Numbered from the stretch's first letter, positions 43,887-53,886 are shown. The stretch is 64,000 bases of DNA from Rhodanobacter sp. L36 (GCF_009765755.1 NZ_LMUV01000011.1:1524061-1588060); one strand, 5' to 3'. The notes: generated from the letters alone by a model not told the origin. A program made the numbers and translations.

Positions 43887-45131
43887 TCAAGTACCTTTCT
43901 TCGACGACGCTTCCTGCGTCTGGCGCTCAAGAGGATTTTTTTCGCCTTCGAGGAAATGTCCAAACGCCGCCAGCGGCCGGATGCGATCGCAGATGATTTT
44001 GGTAATGGCAAGCATGGGCACGGCGAGGATGGCCCCGGGCACGCCCCACATCCAGTCCCAGAAGAGCAGGGCGATGATCACCAGCACCGGGTTGAGCGTG
44101 AAGCGCCTGGCCAGCAGCATCGGGGTGATGGTTTCACCTTCGACGAGGTGAATGCCCGCGTACACCACCATCGGCATGAAGGCCTTCCACAACGGATCGA
44201 GGCTCAACATGCCCACGCCGAGAAAAATCACCAGCCCCGTCAGTGGACCGAGGATCGGCACAAAGTTCAACAGGAAAGCGATGGCGCCCCAGAGCACCGC
44301 GTTTTCCAAACCCAGTGCCCACATCGCGCAGCCGGTGGCGATACCGACGAGCGCATTCATCACCGTGATGGTGACCAGATACGAGGAGATATCCGCCTCG
44401 ACCTGCTGGGAGATATCGATGACCTGACGTTTGTCCCGAAAACGCGGCATGACCTCGACCAGCCGCCTGAGAAACGTGTCGCCGGAATTGAGCAGGAAGA
44501 ACAACACCAGGAAGGTGGTCAGAAACTCCGAAGCGAACGTGTGCAGCCCATCGATCAACGTCGACTCGATACCTGCCCCGGCCCCTACGGCACCCGCGGC
44601 TTCAGCGGGGGGCGCGCTGGCGGGCGCCGGTGTCGCGGAAGCTGTTGTGGGCGATGACGCAGGCGGTGGCGCAGAAGTCGACGGCGCGGGCGCCGTTCCC
44701 ACGATGCCTTTCGCGTGGCTGAGCATGTGGTCGAGCGCATTCAGCGGTGCACTGACCACACGCACGCGCTGTTCCAGACGCGGAAGTCCCTCGGGAATCC
44801 GCTTGGCCCAGCTCGCGGCGGGCCCGCTGAGCATTTCGCCGAAGCCGCCGATCAGACCGAACAGCAACACGATCATCAGAAGTGAGGCGACAACGCGAGG
44901 CACGTGCACCTTGGCGAGTAATCGCATGATCGGCTGCAACAAGAGCTTCAGGATGAAAGCCAACACGATCGGCAGCAGTACTTCCTTGGCGAAAAACGCC
45001 CCTGCAAGAAGTGCCAGCACAAAAAGGCCGCCTTGAAAGACCACCTTCGGATCCTGCGGCAAAGGCATGTCCGACGCATCCGCCTTTTCGACGGGCGCGG
45101 CCGAGGTTGTCGGCAATTCCTGCTGTGTCAT
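43887..45131 (-). CDS. AI-2E family (PerM-type) membrane protein
   Basis: A protein of about 414 residues with around eight hydrophobic segments. An Ala/Pro/Ser-rich insertion of roughly 45 residues (TAPAPSTSAPPPASSPTTAS region) interrupts the first and second halves. C-terminal stretches such as LNFVPILGPLTGLVIF and LFWDWMWGVPGAILAVPML are typical of the family, which includes TqsA and Na+/H+ antiporter-like members. The ATG at 45131 is preferred over GTG at 45134. The substrate cannot be inferred. Confidence 0.9.
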   Translation of the reverse strand: MTQQELPTTSAAPVEKADASDMPLPQDPKVVFQGGLFVLALLAGAFFAKEVLLPIVLAFILKLLLQPIMRLLAKVHVPRVVASLLMIVLLFGLIGGFGEMLSGPAASWAKRIPEGLPRLEQRVRVVSAPLNALDHMLSHAKGIVGTAPAPSTSAPPPASSPTTASATPAPASAPPAEAAGAVGAGAGIESTLIDGLHTFASEFLTTFLVLFFLLNSGDTFLRRLVEVMPRFRDKRQVIDISQQVEADISSYLVTITVMNALVGIATGCAMWALGLENAVLWGAIAFLLNFVPILGPLTGLVIFLGVGMLSLDPLWKAFMPMVVYAGIHLVEGETITPMLLARRFTLNPVLVIIALLFWDWMWGVPGAILAVPMLAITKIICDRIRPLAAFGHFLEGEKNPLERQTQEASSKKGT

Positions 45132-45369
45132 CACTCACCCCTTTTTGTTGCCGATTCGATGTGTCTGGCAGCGCTACGATGTTGAGCAAACTATCGGACG
45201 GTGGAGCGTTTGCAACTCTTCGCCCGACCATGCAGCCTGATCAAAGTCGATCAGAACAGAACGGCGGGAATGCAGCATGAAACCAGAGCTGCGGTGAAGG
45301 AACTGGTTGGGAGCCCGCCGAAAATGCCCCAATACGATCAGAGGTTCGCGTCTAGACCATCCGGGAACA

Positions 45370-46263
45370 TCAGTTTGTTTCGCGTCCTGGCTGGACGCTG
45401 TAGGAATGAACATCGAGTCGCCCGTAACCTGAAACCGGCTCGGCCCCGAACTGCACACCGAGCACGTACCAGCGGTCGTCCATGTGATTGGACAGCGGTC
45501 CCCGTGTTTGAAAATCGTGGATGGCACCCCAGATGAAGGGCGCGAGGTCGTCATCGAATTGACTGATCGGCTGATCACTCACATAGGAATAAACCGGCCA
45601 GTGCATGTCGACGCCTTGATAGGTCGAATTCATTTTTCCGGCGTAAATGCCCCAGGCACCTGTCACGTTTTCGAAAGCCGCCGTACCGAGATATCCGCCG
45701 TTATTTTCGAGTGGCTCCAATCCGCCGCCACGTGTCAGCCAGATCATGATTTCGGTGATCTTGTCTTTCGGTTCGGGGTTGGGTTTGTCGCTCAGCCAGA
45801 TGTCATAGGAAACATCGAACACGCCGTGGAGAGGACGCGGATCGTACTGAACCTTGCTGTGCAATCCGGCGTTGCTGACCTTGATCGGAAACCCGTCGAC
45901 TCCAGCCGCATCGTGCGGTAGCCAATGGAACCAGTCCCAACCTCTTGTTGTGTGCGGGTAAGCCTGGACGATTTTTCCGTCGAGTTGCCACTCGCCTCTG
46001 AATGCCCATCGGTTATGGGGGCCGGCGTGACTGCACAGATTGACCCACCCGCCTTTCCAGTGAGAGCCGACGCTCCAGACATCGAGATTGAGTTTCTGTC
46101 GCGGGTCGGCGCTTGCCAATTTGGCATAAGGCTCTTTGCCATTCCACGGTTGATTTCCGTAGCTCACGCAATGCTCGGCTCGCGCCTGCGAAGTTACCAT
46201 CAGAGTTGCGATGGCGAGGTTTGCCGCGATGAATAATTGACCGATTTTCTTGAAAGACGACAT
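45370..46263 (-). CDS. Glycoside hydrolase family 12 (endoglucanase or xyloglucanase)
   Basis: A 297-residue secreted protein with a signal peptide ending near ARAEHC. The GH12 pattern is visible: VSYDIWLSDKPNPEPKDKIT, then EIMIWL with the nucleophile Glu, and VLGVQFGAEPVSGYG near the C-terminus with the acid/base Glu. Family members cut beta-1,4-glucan, mixed-linkage glucan or xyloglucan. The exact substrate cannot be told from sequence. It is the last minus-strand gene of the glucan locus, 88 bases after the (alpha/alpha)6-like gene. Confidence 0.88.
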   Translation of the reverse strand: MSSFKKIGQLFIAANLAIATLMVTSQARAEHCVSYGNQPWNGKEPYAKLASADPRQKLNLDVWSVGSHWKGGWVNLCSHAGPHNRWAFRGEWQLDGKIVQAYPHTTRGWDWFHWLPHDAAGVDGFPIKVSNAGLHSKVQYDPRPLHGVFDVSYDIWLSDKPNPEPKDKITEIMIWLTRGGGLEPLENNGGYLGTAAFENVTGAWGIYAGKMNSTYQGVDMHWPVYSYVSDQPISQFDDDLAPFIWGAIHDFQTRGPLSNHMDDRWYVLGVQFGAEPVSGYGRLDVHSYSVQPGRETN

Positions 46264-46351
46264 GCGTTCCTCCGTTGAGGCTCAAGACCATTTTTTTTTG
46301 TAGAGCACGGTATGGGTGTCATGCCGAGCGTTGCATTGAATAACCGCCGCA

Positions 46352-47668
46352 TCAATGTCGCCGACTATCGGTAATTCCCCTGGGCACATAAGGATTGCGA
46401 TTGAACGCGGCAAGCAGCGCCCAGGCCGTCGCCGCGAGCGCCGGCTGATGGTAGTAGTAGGAATACACGGCTGTGATGCGTGGCTGCGGCGTGGCGTACA
46501 AATACCCGCCTGGAGACGCCTGCTGCGCGATCGATGCGAACAAAGCATTCGCCGCGGCGTCATCGCCCATTCGTCGATAGACAAGCGCGGCCTGCGCGGT
46601 GCCTTCCGTCCATAGTCCGTCGCGCACGTCGGTGAAATCGAAACCGCCCTTGACGGCATTCGTCTGTTCCACCCAATGCAACGCACGTGTCCATGTCTTC
46701 GCTGCATCCTGCAGTAGTTGCGCCCAGAGTTGCACGTCGAGCGCGGATGGCGAGCGAAGCGACGAGATGCCATCGGCCGTGGTGCCCATCCAGAAATGGC
46801 CGCTCGCCGCATCCCATTGCGCGGTGACGAAATCACGGGCATGCGCCGCCTGCGTGTTCCAGTCGCCGCCTGGCGCGGAGATTCGGTCGAGCCATTCGAA
46901 CAACGCGCAGAGATCGATATTGTGCTCGGTCGATTTCCACGACGATTTCCTAGGCACCAGCAAGTAGGATTCGACGCCCCCATCGAAACCGCCAGCACCG
47001 CGGTTGTCCGATGCGTGAGCAACAACCCAGTTGGCGAGATGCACCGCGGCGTCGCGCCAACGCGTGTCGCCGGTGGCGTCATGCAGCGCCAGCAGGGCCA
47101 ATGCAACCCAGGCGACATTGCCGGATGACGTGCCGTCCTGATACGCGCCGGCGTAGTGATGCGCGGCATCGATCCAGTACTTCTGTTGCGCATCCCACCA
47201 GCCATTCGACAAGGGCTTTTTACCCGCGACAACACCAGCGCGATAGGCATCACGCAGGCGTGTGTCGTTGATGGCCGCGAGCCGTAACGCTTCGCCGATG
47301 CGTTCGGCCCGTGGACGTTTGTTGCAGGCGAGCAGGGCGATGACTGCGAGCGCGTTGTCGTAGGTGAATGCGGCAGAGTGGATGGGCGCAAGGGCAGGTG
47401 CGCCTACGCCGCGCAAGTCGTCGTAGCTGCGCAGCAGTACCGGACTGTTTCCCGGCCATGCATCGACGCGCGAAGCGATGGCGTTGCAGCCGGTGTGCGA
47501 AAAGGCTTCGATGCGCTCCGCTGCACTGCGTGCGCGTGTAATCGATGGTTCTGTCGTTTCGGTACCTGAGGCTGTCACCGAAAACACGACCAGCACCACG
47601 GCTATCGCCAAACGAACCTGCCAATCGCCATGTCGTTTACTGGATCGGGCCTCAACAACTGCACTCAT
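46352..47668 (-). CDS. Exported (alpha/alpha)6-barrel-like protein, possible glycosidase
   Basis: A 438-residue protein from the ATG at 47668, with an N-terminal helix (LAIAVVLVVFSVTASG) that is a signal or anchor. The body is built of helical hairpins with many aromatics, typical of six-hairpin glycosidases: TYDNALAVIALL, NGWWDAQQKYWIDAAHHYAG, GNVAWVALALLALHDATGD, SWKSTEHNIDLCALFEWL, DGLWTEGTAQAALVYR. I do not recognize a specific GH family. Its place between a TonB receptor and a GH12 enzyme suggests glucan processing. Conserved acidic residues (TEHN, DGLWTEG) are candidates for catalysis. The longer upstream frame crosses a terminator and is not used. Confidence 0.72.
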   Translation of the reverse strand: MSAVVEARSSKRHGDWQVRLAIAVVLVVFSVTASGTETTEPSITRARSAAERIEAFSHTGCNAIASRVDAWPGNSPVLLRSYDDLRGVGAPALAPIHSAAFTYDNALAVIALLACNKRPRAERIGEALRLAAINDTRLRDAYRAGVVAGKKPLSNGWWDAQQKYWIDAAHHYAGAYQDGTSSGNVAWVALALLALHDATGDTRWRDAAVHLANWVVAHASDNRGAGGFDGGVESYLLVPRKSSWKSTEHNIDLCALFEWLDRISAPGGDWNTQAAHARDFVTAQWDAASGHFWMGTTADGISSLRSPSALDVQLWAQLLQDAAKTWTRALHWVEQTNAVKGGFDFTDVRDGLWTEGTAQAALVYRRMGDDAAANALFASIAQQASPGGYLYATPQPRITAVYSYYYHQPALAATAWALLAAFNRNPYVPRGITDSRRH

Positions 47669-47760
47669 GACCTTGACGCCTCGAAGTCGCGCAACAGGTG
47701 GCGTGCGCCGTGTCCTTCCACCGACGCGGCCATGGTTTCGACGAGGCCGACAAGCTGCGG

Positions 47761-47799
47761 AAAAAAAACCGCCATTCCCGTTATTGCAGAAATGGCGGC
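47761..47799 (-). terminator. Terminator after carbohydrate-type TonB receptor
   Basis: On the minus strand GCCGCCATT and AATGGCGG form a stem around a roughly 14-base loop, followed by eight T. It lies between the receptor stop (47889) and the downstream gene start (47668). Confidence 0.85.
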
Positions 47800-47831
47800 A
47801 ACGGGGGGAATCACATTCCGTTTCCTTCCTC

Positions 47832-47867
47832 GCGTCATGGCACATGCTCGGGCATGCGCCATGACGC
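47832..47867. repeat. Long imperfect inverted repeat downstream of TonB receptor
   Basis: GCGTCATGGCACATGC pairs with GCATGCGCCATGACGC around a TCGG loop, with one internal mismatch. It gives a very stable hairpin 22 bases after the receptor stop. It is likely to protect or terminate the receptor mRNA. Confidence 0.85.
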
Positions 47868-47888
47868 AAATTTGCTTGACGCCTTCGA

Positions 47889-50800
47889 TCAGAAGTCCGC
47901 GCGCAAGCTCAGGTTGTAGCGGGTGTCGTTGCGGAAAAAGCCCTTCGGTACTTGCAGGCCGTCGGTGTTGACGATCTCGTGGGTCTTGAACGTCGAGTTC
48001 AAAAGATTGGCCACTTGCAGCGCCAGCTTGACGTGATCGTTGAGCGCGTAGATCACCGATCCATCCAGCTGTCCCTGCGAATCGGCCATCACCGGCAGCA
48101 ACGGGAAATCCGCTTCCTGGCCAGTGATCAGGAACGCCGATCGCCAGTTCCAAGCCAGTCGTGCCGACAGCGGACCTTTCTCGTAGTACGCGGTGAAATT
48201 GAAGGTGTCGCGCGACAACTCGGACGGCGGCAGGTTGTGCTGGTTGATGCACTGCGTGGCGGCCAGATAACTCGCCGGGCAATACGAGATCGAACCAAAA
48301 CCCAGGCCATGCGGCTTGATGTACGTGTAGTTCATCTGCGTGCCGAAACCGGACAGCCAGCCGGGCAGGAAATCGTATTTCTGCTGGTAGGCCAGTTCCG
48401 CACCGGCCACGCTGCCCTTCTGATCCAGGTTGGCCAGGCCTGCCGTGTATTGCTCCGGATAGGTCACGCCATTGTTGGTCACTGTGGTATCGACCACGTT
48501 GGTGATGTACTGGATGGTGTTGTTCAACTGCTTGTAGAACAGCATGCCGGTCAACGAACCTGCATGACCGAAATACCATTCCTGGGTCAGGTCGAAATTG
48601 TGTGCCGTGATGGGCTTGAGATACGGGTTCGAGCCGTTGTATCCGTTGCCCACCGTTGGCTCGGAGCTGCCATTGGTGCCGTAGGGAAGAAGTCCTGCGA
48701 CCGACTGCCCGGCTTGCAATTGAACGAGGGTGGGTCGATAGACCGACTTGGAGAACGCGAAGCGCGTAACGAAGTCGTCGTTCCAGCCGACCGCCAGATT
48801 GAAACTCGGCAACCAGTTGCCATACGAACTGGCCGCTGAAATCGGCGTATAGGCACCATTGGCAAAGCTCACGTATTGCTGCTGCTGCGCCGGTGTAAGC
48901 GCGCAGAACGTGCCCGCCTGCGGTGCCGGGCCACCGGCGCTGGAGCCGCAATACTGCGCGATGCTCAGGCCGTTGAGCGTCTGTAGCATGTTCGGAAGGA
49001 TCAGGTAACCCGCAGCATCATCCTGCGTATGCACGTAACGCATGCCGATGTTGCCGCTGATCTGCAGACCGCCGAGAAAATCGGTGTTGCTGTTGCCGAA
49101 ATTCAGGCGGACATAGCTGGCGTTGGTTTTCTCTTCGTTGGAGGCTACTTCCTGCGGCAGGTACGACGTGCCCGGAACGAAAACATCTCCCGCCACAATT
49201 TGTTCGCGATCGAAGTTGGTGTAGTAGGGGCCGCCGGCACCGGGATGAGCAGCAAGCCACTGCTGGTTGATCTGCTTGATGACGTTGGCAGCCTGCGCGA
49301 ACTGCGTTTGCGGATTCAAGTTGAAGAACGGAGCGACGATGCCGAAGTTGCCGTTGCCGAAGCCGGGCAGATCGACGTGATAAGGGGCGACGGCTCCGGG
49401 TGTGTCGGCGACGGTGATTGGCAGCACACCCGGGCTCGGCGAACTGATCGGGACATAGTTATATGCCGAGTTCTGTACCGTCTCGCTTTCGTCAGAGTGC
49501 CGGAAGCCGAACTGGATATCGTCCAGTCCGCCCTTGCTCACGTCGAAGGTGCCGTCCAGACGAAACGCACGCTGGTTACCCCACGAATGCGCCTCGTGAT
49601 CCTGCGCCGCCGACCAGTAAGTGTTGTTGGGATCGGCGAAATACTGAGCGGCCGTTTCGTTGGGATTCGGCGAAAGCAGGCTGACGCTTGGAACGTGGTT
49701 GCCATGCAGGGCGAGGTCCCAGTTCGCGTTGGTCAGCTCGCGGATGTAGTAGTACTGATTGTCGTAGGTGGCGTGCGTGTCCTGCGCGTCGAGGCTGAGA
49801 TGCAACCGGTCGTTGACATTCCACTTCACGTTGAGGCTGTAGTCATTGGTGGTGTAGCGGTTCTTGAATCCGGCCGTGTCGAGCTGCGTTGGAAAGCCGC
49901 CATAAGTGGATGGATAGCTGTAGCCCGGATTCGGCAGTGCCGTGATGGTGCCCGACTGGAAAACGCCGTTGCCATCGTAGGTCGCGTTGGTGCCCGGCAG
50001 CGGCACGCCGCAGGTGGCGGGAACGGAATAACCGCAGCCGTCCGTCGAAGCCTGCAAGGTGTGCTCGTAGGTGGTTTCCGAATCCGACGCCCGATCCCAT
50101 TCCAGCGAGACCTGCCAAGCCTTGTCCGGGCTTTCCCATTGCCCTGAAAGCACGTGGCCGAAGCGGGTGCTGGTTTCATTCTGGGTACGTATGTCGGCAC
50201 CGACCGGCACGTATGCGTACTGGCCCGGCGCAAGACCGGGATACGTATCCGGCGCGATGTTGCCCGGCAGCGTGCAGCCATTGCAGCGTCGCTGGAAATT
50301 GACCAGCGAAATCGCGTTGTCGGCCTGGTCGATACGGTCGTACGCGACGTTGGCGAGAAAACCGAAGCGGCCGATTTCAGTATCGAAACTGTGGCTGAAA
50401 AGCCCGGCGATCTGCGGCGTTCCGCGCTTGTCCAGATTGCCCCAGTAGTCGCCGAGAGTGAATGACGCTTGCGTATCCTTCTTGCTGTCGAAGGGCTTGC
50501 GCGTGTTGAGATCGATCGAGCCGGCGATGCCGCCTTCGATCATGTCCGCCGTCTGGTTCTTGCTGACGACGACCGAACCGATCAGTTCCGGCGACACCGT
50601 GGAAAAATTCAATCCTTGGCCACCGCCGGCGGAGAAGACTTCGCGGCCATTGAACAATGTGCTGGTGTACGGCAGGCCCTGCAGGCTGATGTCCGAACCC
50701 TGGATGGAAAAGTGATCGGGGTCGGCAGCGATGCCGAACGCACTGACCGCCACGCCGGGTATGCGTTGCAATGCTTCGGTCACCGACAAGTCGGGCAACG

Positions 50801-51134
50801 AGCCGGCGTCCTGCGCCGAGATCGCATCGACCACGGTGTCGGAGTAGCGCTTGATGTCTTGCGCACGATTCAGGCTGGCCGCGTAGCCACTGACGGACAA
50901 GCCGCTCAGGTCCTTCACGACCTTGCCGTCCGATGTCCCGGATTTTTTCTTGTCGTCCGCGGCTTTTTTTGCAGCGGGTGTCGTTTGATCACTCGCCTGC
51001 GACGTCTGCGATGCAGGCTGCGTGGTTTGCGCTTGCAGTTGCCCGGCCGCGAACAACGTCATCGCGATCACGAGCGACAGCTTGCGCATTTGATGGGCGC
51101 TCTGCGCGCGCGGATACATGGGTTGCTTTTTCAC
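47889..51134 (-). CDS. Carbohydrate-type TonB-dependent receptor (Xanthomonas-Caulobacter type)
   Basis: A receptor of 1081 residues. The start is taken as GTG at 51134 because GGGGAG sits six bases upstream; Met at 51119 is the alternative. It has an unusual basic leader before the signal helix (MRKLSLVIAMTLFAAGQLQ), then a Thr/Gln/Ser linker, a Lys/Asp-rich segment, and the plug (QDAGSLPDLSVTEALQRIPG, GSDISLQGLPYTSTLFNGRE). SVVVSKNQTADMIEGGIAGS and DLNTRKPF are characteristic of TonB receptors tied to plant-polymer uptake in Xanthomonas and Caulobacter. The barrel ends YNLSLRADF. It follows the GH3 gene by 196 bases. Import of beta-glucan oligosaccharides is inferred from context. Confidence 0.92.
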   Translation of the reverse strand: MKKQPMYPRAQSAHQMRKLSLVIAMTLFAAGQLQAQTTQPASQTSQASDQTTPAAKKAADDKKKSGTSDGKVVKDLSGLSVSGYAASLNRAQDIKRYSDTVVDAISAQDAGSLPDLSVTEALQRIPGVAVSAFGIAADPDHFSIQGSDISLQGLPYTSTLFNGREVFSAGGGQGLNFSTVSPELIGSVVVSKNQTADMIEGGIAGSIDLNTRKPFDSKKDTQASFTLGDYWGNLDKRGTPQIAGLFSHSFDTEIGRFGFLANVAYDRIDQADNAISLVNFQRRCNGCTLPGNIAPDTYPGLAPGQYAYVPVGADIRTQNETSTRFGHVLSGQWESPDKAWQVSLEWDRASDSETTYEHTLQASTDGCGYSVPATCGVPLPGTNATYDGNGVFQSGTITALPNPGYSYPSTYGGFPTQLDTAGFKNRYTTNDYSLNVKWNVNDRLHLSLDAQDTHATYDNQYYYIRELTNANWDLALHGNHVPSVSLLSPNPNETAAQYFADPNNTYWSAAQDHEAHSWGNQRAFRLDGTFDVSKGGLDDIQFGFRHSDESETVQNSAYNYVPISSPSPGVLPITVADTPGAVAPYHVDLPGFGNGNFGIVAPFFNLNPQTQFAQAANVIKQINQQWLAAHPGAGGPYYTNFDREQIVAGDVFVPGTSYLPQEVASNEEKTNASYVRLNFGNSNTDFLGGLQISGNIGMRYVHTQDDAAGYLILPNMLQTLNGLSIAQYCGSSAGGPAPQAGTFCALTPAQQQQYVSFANGAYTPISAASSYGNWLPSFNLAVGWNDDFVTRFAFSKSVYRPTLVQLQAGQSVAGLLPYGTNGSSEPTVGNGYNGSNPYLKPITAHNFDLTQEWYFGHAGSLTGMLFYKQLNNTIQYITNVVDTTVTNNGVTYPEQYTAGLANLDQKGSVAGAELAYQQKYDFLPGWLSGFGTQMNYTYIKPHGLGFGSISYCPASYLAATQCINQHNLPPSELSRDTFNFTAYYEKGPLSARLAWNWRSAFLITGQEADFPLLPVMADSQGQLDGSVIYALNDHVKLALQVANLLNSTFKTHEIVNTDGLQVPKGFFRNDTRYNLSLRADF

Positions 51135-51330
51135 TTCGTTCTCCCCGGTGTCAGTAGATACACGACCGATGACGGCCCCACCCCTTGGTTTCCAACTTCT
51201 TTTGTTTTTCGCTTGAATCGTTTCGTCATTCCGGTTGCCGCAACGGCGCTGGGAATGCTCGAACATCTTTCGATTTGCTGTGTGAACGCACCGAACGCGA
51301 GTGCATCGCGATGCGCATTCCGGCAACTGT

Positions 51331-53886
51331 TCACTTCACTCCCACGCTTGCGCACGACAGATCGATGCGATTGGCCTCTTTCACCGCGTTAATGCGGATA
51401 TCGGCGAAAGACGCGGCGAATGGCGCGTCGGCCGCGATCTCGAACGGCACATCCACGCTTGCGAAATTTGCGCCGAGCTTGGCGAAGCATGCCAGTGGAA
51501 TCGACACGCTCTGCCGCGTGCCGACGGCGTAGCCCGCGAATGTCGGGCCAAGATCCACGCTGGCGTGGCAACCACTGCCGCAACCCATCGACAACGTCAC
51601 CGAACCTTTCGCAGGCGTGTTTATCACCATGTCGAACTGCAACACCGCATGCGCAGCTGCGAGTTTGGACACGTCCACCGGCTGCACACTGCGCGCCAGG
51701 AAACGACCGGCGCCCAGCCACGTGATGGCCTTGGCGTCCTGCTGCGTGTTGAGCTGCACGGTGCGAAGGCGGAGCAGGGGACGATCGCTCGGCCACGAAA
51801 TCTCGCTGTTGAGGTCCGTGCCCACTGCTTGTTCGCCCTGTGCCTTGTCCGCGAGATACAACGCGAACGGCGCAACCGCCAGCGTGTGGAACACCGGCAT
51901 GCTCGACGCATCGGCACACGCCTTCACATCATCGTGTTCGGGCAATGCAGTCAGGTCATGCCGTGTCGGATAACGCAGTCCGTAACCCGGCGCGAACAAC
52001 CAGCGCGACGCGCCGGCCTTGTCCGAATCGGGACAAGGCACGCCGGGCCACGGTCGTGGCAGCGTGCCGTTGAAATTCCCAGGCTGCTTGCCTTGGGTGG
52101 CAGCGAACATCACGTCGGCGACGCCAGCGCCTTCGCTACCCGGCAACCACGCCATCACGAAAGCATCCGACGCGTTGAGCAGGGAGTTCACGAACAACGG
52201 ACGCCCGGATACGAACACCGTCACCACGGGTTTGCCGGACTGCGCCATTTTCCGCAGCAGCGTCACGTCCTCGGGAAAGCGATCGCCGAAGCGCAACGTG
52301 GATGAAGGTGCGATGTCGCCCATCATTTCCGCGAATGGCGTTTCACCGATCACCGCCACGATGGCGTCGTAGTTTTTCGCATCGACGCCTTGCGCGTTTT
52401 CGCTGAAAGTGACATTGGCCGCGCCATCGGCATCGCGCAATCCGCTGAGGATGCTTTGCGCGTTGGGGAAATCGGCGTTGGTGTTGTCGGTACCCTGCCA
52501 GGTCAACGACCAGCCGCCCACCTGATTCGGAAGATTGTCGGCGCTCTTGCCGACGACCAGCAATTTCATGCCGCGCTTCAATGGCAAGACGTCGTGATTG
52601 TTCTTCAACAGCACCAGTGATTCGCGCACCGCGCGCCGTGCCAGCGTGCGATCCTGCAGCATGCCGGCATCGCCCGCGCCGGGGAGTTGCGATGGACGCT
52701 TGTCGAGCGAGGTCATGCTCAGCTTGGCGCGCACGATGCGACTCACTGCATCGTCGATGCGCGCCATCGGAATTTCGCCGTCCTGCACCTGGTGCATGGT
52801 GTTGGCGATGAAGGCCTTCCAGTCATCAGGCGTCATCGCCATGTCGATGCCGGCGTTGATCGCCTGCGCACAACTGGCGTTGCTGCAGCCGGGCAACTGG
52901 CCGATGGCATTCCAGTCGGACACGATGAAGCCGCGGAAGCCCATCTTGTTTTTCAGTGCATCGGTAAGTAGCGCGTGTGCGCCGGTCATCTTGCCGTAGT
53001 TCACGTGATCGGCGATGTCGTTCCAGCTGTTGTAAGAGGCCATGACGCTGAGCACGCCGGCTTCGAGCGCGCCGAAATAACCCGCGCCATGCACGTTGAT
53101 CATCGTGGCTTTGTCCACGCGCGATTCGCCCTGGTCGGTGCCGAGCCAGGTTGCGCCGTCGCCGACGAAATGCTTGGCCGTGGCCATGACATTGTGTGGG
53201 CCGAAGTCGCCCTGCATGCCTTCGACATACGCGCGCGCATATTCATGCACCAGCGATGGCTGGCTCGAAAAACTTTCGTAGCTGCGCCCCCACCGGGCGT
53301 TCTGCGCCACCGCGAGTGTCGGTGCAAATGACCAGGTGACGCCGGTGGCGCGCACGGCTTTTGCAGTCGATGCGCCGATCTCGTGGATCAGCTCCACATC
53401 GTGCGCTGCGCCCAGGCTGACGTTCTGTGGAAACAGTGTGGCGCCAAAGAGGTTGTTGTCGCCGTGCACGGCGTCCGTGCCCCAGATGATGGGGATCTTC
53501 ACCGACATGTCGGTGTGCATCGAGGCATCGTAGTAAGCGTCGGCCAGCGCGAGCCAATCCTTGATCGACGCGTGCTTGTTCATCTGCGGCCACGAGCCGC
53601 CGCCGTCGAGCACCGAGCCGATGTAGTACTTGCGCACTTCATCGGGCGTGATCGATTTGATTTCCGCCTGCGTCATCTGCCCGACTTTCTGAGCCAGCGT
53701 CATGCCCGCAACGATGCGGCGCACACGCGCATCAAGCGCGGTATCTTCGCCATGAGAAGTCTTGATCGCAGGCCAATCGGCGTAGGGCTTGGTCGGCGCC
53801 GGATGGCGTGACGCCGCGCTGACGCCCGTCGCACAAGCGATGACTGCCGTGACGATCAGCCAAGTTCCGTGACGACTATTCATCAA
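51331..53886 (-). CDS. Glycoside hydrolase family 3 (periplasmic beta-glucosidase / exo-1,4-beta-glucosidase)
   Basis: An 851-residue exported enzyme with signal peptide MMNSRHGTWLIVTAVIACATG. The GH3 N-terminal barrel shows MTLAQKVGQMTQAE, GTDAVHGDNNLFGATLFP, ATAKHFVGDGAT and FIVSDWNAI with the nucleophile Asp. The C-terminal domain has LVLLKNNHDVLPLK and ends in an extra beta-sandwich of about 150 residues, as in ExoP/barley ExoI-type enzymes. It would release glucose from cello-oligosaccharides or related glucans in the periplasm. It is divergent from lacI, with operator-like palindromes in the gap. Confidence 0.93.
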   Translation of the reverse strand: MMNSRHGTWLIVTAVIACATGVSAASRHPAPTKPYADWPAIKTSHGEDTALDARVRRIVAGMTLAQKVGQMTQAEIKSITPDEVRKYYIGSVLDGGGSWPQMNKHASIKDWLALADAYYDASMHTDMSVKIPIIWGTDAVHGDNNLFGATLFPQNVSLGAAHDVELIHEIGASTAKAVRATGVTWSFAPTLAVAQNARWGRSYESFSSQPSLVHEYARAYVEGMQGDFGPHNVMATAKHFVGDGATWLGTDQGESRVDKATMINVHGAGYFGALEAGVLSVMASYNSWNDIADHVNYGKMTGAHALLTDALKNKMGFRGFIVSDWNAIGQLPGCSNASCAQAINAGIDMAMTPDDWKAFIANTMHQVQDGEIPMARIDDAVSRIVRAKLSMTSLDKRPSQLPGAGDAGMLQDRTLARRAVRESLVLLKNNHDVLPLKRGMKLLVVGKSADNLPNQVGGWSLTWQGTDNTNADFPNAQSILSGLRDADGAANVTFSENAQGVDAKNYDAIVAVIGETPFAEMMGDIAPSSTLRFGDRFPEDVTLLRKMAQSGKPVVTVFVSGRPLFVNSLLNASDAFVMAWLPGSEGAGVADVMFAATQGKQPGNFNGTLPRPWPGVPCPDSDKAGASRWLFAPGYGLRYPTRHDLTALPEHDDVKACADASSMPVFHTLAVAPFALYLADKAQGEQAVGTDLNSEISWPSDRPLLRLRTVQLNTQQDAKAITWLGAGRFLARSVQPVDVSKLAAAHAVLQFDMVINTPAKGSVTLSMGCGSGCHASVDLGPTFAGYAVGTRQSVSIPLACFAKLGANFASVDVPFEIAADAPFAASFADIRINAVKEANRIDLSCASVGVK

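Noticed and set aside
43113..44657. A 514-residue plus-strand open frame rich in His and Arg
   Set aside because: It spans antisense across both the cardiolipin synthase and the AI-2E gene, which is not plausible for a real gene.
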